NCBI RefSeq assembly: GCF_000218565.1
Contig: NC_015684.1
Span: 1,178,001-1,242,000 of the forward strand
Origin: Afipia carboxidovorans OM5
Lineage (GTDB): Bacteria; Pseudomonadota; Alphaproteobacteria; Rhizobiales; Xanthobacteraceae
DNA: 64,000 bases
Reading direction: 5' to 3'
Part shown: piece after piece, positions 61,119 through 64,000 of the stretch
Position numbering within the stretch: the first letter of the stretch is position 1
Layout of the letters: every line of letters begins with the position of its first letter
The notes under the pieces: model-generated
The model's database searches: none
What the model was told of the DNA's origin: nothing
The model's input: only the letters and a program-made list of their open reading frames with translations
Program-made: the position numbers and the translations under genes

Positions 61119-61628
61119 TTTTTTCAAATCCCTGAAATTGACCGGTATTTCCTCGCAGCGGAGCGTGTGACATACGCGTCCGGCGCTCGGTGAATTTCGG
61201 CGCAATCCCTCCTGAAAGCCGGGAGATGAGGCCGCCGCTTTCCGGCAGGTTGCTCCAAGCCGCTCTCGGCCGGGTTGCCGGCCATGGATGGGGCCTGCCG
61301 GCGCAATGTCATCGTCAGACCAGTGGTGGTGGTACCTGTTTTCAGGATATCTGCACCCTTGGCCCTCACAGAAGGTGCATTTCCGCCCGCCGATGTTCGA
61401 GGGCACGGTCTGTCAGACTTTGAGCGATGCTCAAACATTTGCGCGATGCATGAGTCTGGCGCGTCATCTCTTCGGCCAGCCGGCATTGGAATGCGATGCT
61501 GACCGGAAATTCAACATCAGGCGTGGCGACGGCTTGATGCGCGCGCTCGAAGCTCAGGCATGCGATGAGTTTGGAGAGTTATACGCGAGGTGAAATTTTG
61601 ACGTCGCGCGATTGACGAGCATGCGATA
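61119..61628. other. 510-base stretch after tRNA-Pro with no confident gene
   Basis: No known domain, insertion sequence or repeat of the tRNA 3' end is visible. The best open frame is the possible gene at 61306. Frames on the minus strand read through TTCGGCGGC-type sequence and appear non-coding. tRNA 3' ends are common integration sites, but I see no integrase or duplicated attachment site. Confidence 0.4.
61306..61593 (+). CDS. Possible small gene after tRNA-Pro
   Basis: A 95-residue frame from ATG 61306 (a longer one starts at 61288). It begins MSSSDQWWWYLFSGYLHPWP and contains LSDAQTFARCMSLARHLFGQ and FNIRRGDGLMRALEAQ, which have amphipathic helix character. Tryptophan content is odd, and no family or strong ribosome-binding site is recognised. 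It could be a remnant or a species-specific protein. Confidence 0.38.
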   Translation: MSSSDQWWWYLFSGYLHPWPSQKVHFRPPMFEGTVCQTLSDAQTFARCMSLARHLFGQPALECDADRKFNIRRGDGLMRALEAQACDEFGELYAR

Positions 61629-62087
61629 TCAGCGGCTGACCTTGGTCCAGATCTCGCCGCCGCAGATCGCGCCGACGCAGCCTTCCACGCGTAGCCGCGA
61701 AGGGCCCTCGATAGCGACCTTGCTCGCGTAAAACTGGCCGTCGTCGGCGTTATAAATGCGGCCGGCCCAGGTTGTCGCGCTGGTCTCGCGCATGTCGTTG
61801 AAGAGATTGAGCCCGATGATCGGGCGCTGTGCCAGCGCGGGATTCGGATTCTTGTTGTCAACCGCGGGCCTGCCGGTGTCCGGATCGATCGGCTCACGCA
61901 AGCCGACGACCTTGCCGCAAATGCCGCTACCGCAGGTGGTGACGCGCACCGTGGCATCGCCTTTCTCCGTCCGCCACGTGCCGACAACCGGATTGGTATT
62001 CTGCGCGGCAGCGGGAAGCGGGACCGTGAGCGTCATCGCAACGCATGCGAGACCGGCGAGAAGGATGTTGTGTGCGGAAAGAACCAT
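61629..62087 (-). CDS. DUF2147 family secreted protein
   Basis: A 152-residue protein with a signal peptide (ILLAGLACVAMTLTVPLPAAAQ, cleavage near residue 29). The mature domain has VVGTWRTEKGDATVRVTTCGSGICGKVVGL (about 34-63, quoted in part), the DUF2147 beta-sheet start, and a C-terminal GCVGAICGGEIWTKV with two cysteines. Function unknown, though related proteins are surface-associated. The ATG at 62087 fits the signal peptide; further-upstream starts add charged residues. Confidence 0.83.
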   Translation of the reverse strand: MVLSAHNILLAGLACVAMTLTVPLPAAAQNTNPVVGTWRTEKGDATVRVTTCGSGICGKVVGLREPIDPDTGRPAVDNKNPNPALAQRPIIGLNLFNDMRETSATTWAGRIYNADDGQFYASKVAIEGPSRLRVEGCVGAICGGEIWTKVSR

Positions 62088-62348
62088 CAGGACCGTGCGT
62101 GATTGTGGAACCGAGGGGCGAATGACGGGGGAATCGTCTCGAATCTCCATATCTGATATGGGCGATCGGGCTCTCATCTTCAATGCACCGAAAAGCCACC
62201 GGGGAAAAGGCTGCGGGATTCCCGTTGTGCCATTCTCACCAGATAGGTAAGGAATTTGTTAGCCCGGCAGGCGGTTGTGCGAGGCCGCCCTGTGCATCAT
62301 ACGATTTAATCGATCGCCTGATTCAATAAGTCGCACTGAGTACGAAAA

Positions 62349-63425
62349 ATGCCGAACACTATAGCCGAAGTCCTGAAGGCATTTGCCGCGGGTGAACTCG
62401 TTGTCGTGACCGACGATGACGACCGTGAGGGCGAGGGCGATCTGATTGTTGCCGCCACCTTATGCACGCCGGAGAAGATGGCGTTCATCATCCGCCACAC
62501 TTCCGGTATCGTATGTGCACCGATCACCGTCGAGGATGCGCGGCGCCTGCGGCTCGATCCGATGGTCGCGAACAACGATTCCAACCACACCACGGCATTC
62601 ACGGTCTCCATCGACTACAAGCCCGGCATGACGACCGGCATTTCGGCGGAAGAGCGGCTTGCCTGCTGCCGTGCGCTCGCCAACCCGAATGCGGGTGCCG
62701 CGGACTTCGCCCGGCCGGGCCACGTCTTTCCGTTGATCGCGCGCGAGGGCGGCGTGCTGCTGCGCTCCGGCCATACCGAGGCGGCGGTTGATCTCTGCAA
62801 GCTCGCGGGCCTGCCGCCGGTCGGCGTCATCAGCGAACTGATGAACGACGACGGCACCGTGATGAAGGGCGAGCAGGTGACGAGCTTCGCCGCCAAGCAC
62901 AACCTCAAGCATGTCACCATTGCCGACATGATCGCCTATCGGCAGGCGCGCGAGAAACTGATCGAGCGTGTCTCCACCTTCACCGTGGATTCGCCGATCG
63001 GCCCGATGCAGGGCTATGCCTATCGTTCGCCGTTCGATCCGGTCTATCACGCGGCCTTCGTCTATAATGGTGTCGGCGACGGCAAGGGTGTGCTAACCCG
63101 CATTCACAAGCCGAACCTCACGCGCGACATCTTCTTCGGATCGGAGCGCCTTGCGAAGGTGCTGGAGCGGTTCAAGGCGAACGGCAGCGGCGTGCTCGTC
63201 TATCTGCGCGACGGCGTGGTCGGCGTGCCGGTGGCGCCGATCGATCAGCATCATTCCTCGGAGGCGGATCGCAATCGGCAATGGCGCGAGATCGGTGTCG
63301 GCGCACAGATCCTGCGTGACCTCGGCGTGACGTCGATCCGCCATCTCACCTCCGCGGTCCATGACTACAAGGGTCTGTCGGGATACGGCATCGAGATCGT
63401 GGGGAACGAGCTGTTCGAGAGCTGA
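62349..63425 (+). CDS. ribB: 3,4-dihydroxy-2-butanone-4-phosphate synthase with a degenerate RibA domain
   Basis: The 358-residue enzyme makes the four-carbon precursor of riboflavin from ribulose 5-phosphate. The N-terminal domain (1-200) has DDDDREGEGDLIVAA (metal-binding acidic residues) and RPGHVFPLIAREGGVLLRSGHTEAAVDL (cut by region 118-145). Residues 205-358 are homologous to GTP cyclohydrolase II, but the zinc cysteines are missing: RIHKPNLTRDIFFGSERL stands where HSECLTGD and RCDCG are expected. GTP cyclohydrolase activity is therefore unlikely. No FMN riboswitch is visible upstream. Confidence 0.94.
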   Translation: MPNTIAEVLKAFAAGELVVVTDDDDREGEGDLIVAATLCTPEKMAFIIRHTSGIVCAPITVEDARRLRLDPMVANNDSNHTTAFTVSIDYKPGMTTGISAEERLACCRALANPNAGAADFARPGHVFPLIAREGGVLLRSGHTEAAVDLCKLAGLPPVGVISELMNDDGTVMKGEQVTSFAAKHNLKHVTIADMIAYRQAREKLIERVSTFTVDSPIGPMQGYAYRSPFDPVYHAAFVYNGVGDGKGVLTRIHKPNLTRDIFFGSERLAKVLERFKANGSGVLVYLRDGVVGVPVAPIDQHHSSEADRNRQWREIGVGAQILRDLGVTSIRHLTSAVHDYKGLSGYGIEIVGNELFES

Positions 63426-63508
63426 CACGATTTGCGAAAGGCCGGCGATATACGGCCGACGCGGCGGCGTGCTAGGTTTTTCGGGCAGAGCAAGCGAGAG
63501 AGCGATAC

Positions 63509-64000
63509 ATGAGCGTGCGCCCCCAGGCGAAGGACAAGCCCGTATTCAAATGGGACGATCCATTTCTCCTTGAAGACCAGCTAACCGAAGACGAGCGCAT
63601 GATCCGCGATACGGCGCATGCCTACGCGCAGGACAAGCTGCTGCCGCGCGTGCTCGATGCCTATGCCGATGAGACGGCGGATCGCGACATTTTCCGCGAG
63701 ATGGGCGAGCTTGGCCTGATCGGCCTCACGCTCCCCGAAGAATATGGCTGCGCCAACGCAAGTTACGTCGCCTATGGCCTTGTCGCGCGCGAGATCGAGC
63801 GGGTCGATTCCGGATATCGCTCGATGAACAGCGTGCAGTCCTCGCTGGTGATGTATCCGATCTATAGCTATGGCGACGAGGCGCAGCGCAAGAAATATCT
63901 GCCGAAGCTTGCGAGCGGCGAGTGGGTCGGCTGCTTTGGTCTGACCGAACCTGACGCAGGCTCCGATGTCGACGGCATGAAAACCCGCGCCGAGAAGGTT
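63509..64000 (+). CDS. Glutaryl-CoA dehydrogenase (acyl-CoA dehydrogenase family), 3' part outside the window
   Basis: 164 codons are present from ATG 63509. The start is supported by GAGAG upstream. DDPFLLEDQLTEDERMIRDTAHAYAQDKL (about 17-45, quoted in parts), RSMNSVQSSLVMYPIYSYG and CFGLTEPDAGSDV, the FAD-binding block, match GCDH, which turns glutaryl-CoA into crotonyl-CoA in lysine and aromatic degradation. It would hand electrons to ETF and so to the ETF-QO at 24.4-26.1 kb. The catalytic glutamate lies beyond the window. Confidence 0.9.
   Translation, partial: MSVRPQAKDKPVFKWDDPFLLEDQLTEDERMIRDTAHAYAQDKLLPRVLDAYADETADRDIFREMGELGLIGLTLPEEYGCANASYVAYGLVAREIERVDSGYRSMNSVQSSLVMYPIYSYGDEAQRKKYLPKLASGEWVGCFGLTEPDAGSDVDGMKTRAEKV

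Noticed and set aside
62184..62348. FMN riboswitch ahead of ribB
   Set aside because: The gap is only 165 bases and lacks the conserved RFN core (for example AGGGTGAAATTCC-like and CGACCGGCGG-like blocks).
1..64000. CRISPR array or prophage
   Set aside because: No regularly spaced direct repeats, no cas genes, no integrase, terminase or structural phage genes were seen.

Overview
The window is chromosomal, G+C-rich and densely coded. It looks like an alphaproteobacterium of the Bradyrhizobiaceae/Nitrobacteraceae (Afipia, Oligotropha, Bradyrhizobium or Rhodopseudomonas type). The main signs are an orphan CcrM-type GANTC methyltransferase, several small secreted families common in that group (DUF3551, DUF1236, TIGR02301, DUF2147), the order mutY / DUF721 (DciA-like) / dsbA-like / smc, a PPi-type pyruvate phosphate dikinase, and a Nudix-winged-helix protein resembling the alphaproteobacterial NAD regulator NadQ. 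This placement is inference from gene content; no 16S gene is present.

Layout. 1-6.5 kb, minus strand: a secreted lipoprotein-repeat protein (cut by the window edge), an Rsm22/METTL17-like methyltransferase, smc, a DsbA-like protein and a DciA-like protein. 6.5-9 kb, plus: mutY, a glutathione S-transferase and a small lipoprotein. 9-17 kb: ccrM (minus, with GANTC sites at its start), ypfJ, moaB, a DUF3551 protein, a radical SAM protein, a GNAT enzyme, rnhB and a GT39-like membrane protein. 17-24 kb: a likely catabolic/transport cluster (gamma-glutamyltransferase family, oxalate/formate-type MFS, GntR regulator, second MFS, SDR) and a family-4-like uracil-DNA glycosylase. 24-33.5 kb: ETF-ubiquinone oxidoreductase, a TauE/SafE exporter, a TPR protein, ispE, polyprenyl diphosphate synthase, DUF2007, a tRNA methyltransferase, an S49 peptidase and small membrane proteins. 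33.5-42.9 kb: glyQ, a DUF559 nuclease gene lying between inverted repeats, glyS with an AT-rich in-frame insertion, DUF1236, DUF3096, ppdK and a SleB-type cell wall hydrolase. 43-51.5 kb: nadA-nadB-nadC, an acryloyl-CoA reductase-like enzyme, DUF3422 and the NadQ-like gene. 51.4-54.1 kb: a minus-strand cluster of ygfZ, tag, an HD hydrolase and a phosphatase. 54-64 kb: pyrC, small conserved proteins, Nudix, SRAP/YedK, an FAD-linked hydroxyacid dehydrogenase, Sua5/TsaC, tRNA-Pro(CGG), DUF2147, ribB and the start of a glutaryl-CoA dehydrogenase gene.

DNA-maintenance genes recur (smc, dciA, mutY, ccrM, rnhB, a UDG, tag, SRAP), as do cofactor genes (moaB, nadABC, ribB, ispE, polyprenyl synthase). 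The feature most worth a second look is a structured palindromic repeat family. Its copies lie in inward-facing pairs. One pair encloses a DUF559 (Vsr-like) endonuclease gene inserted between glyQ and glyS, and other pairs are gene-less. This parallels REP/RAYT systems but with a different enzyme. The repeats also supply Shine-Dalgarno-like sequences to neighbouring genes. Other unusual points are the foreign-looking insertion in glyS, a CTC-N5-GAG operator pair ahead of nadA with a candidate regulator gene nearby, and a histone-H1-like tail on PPDK.
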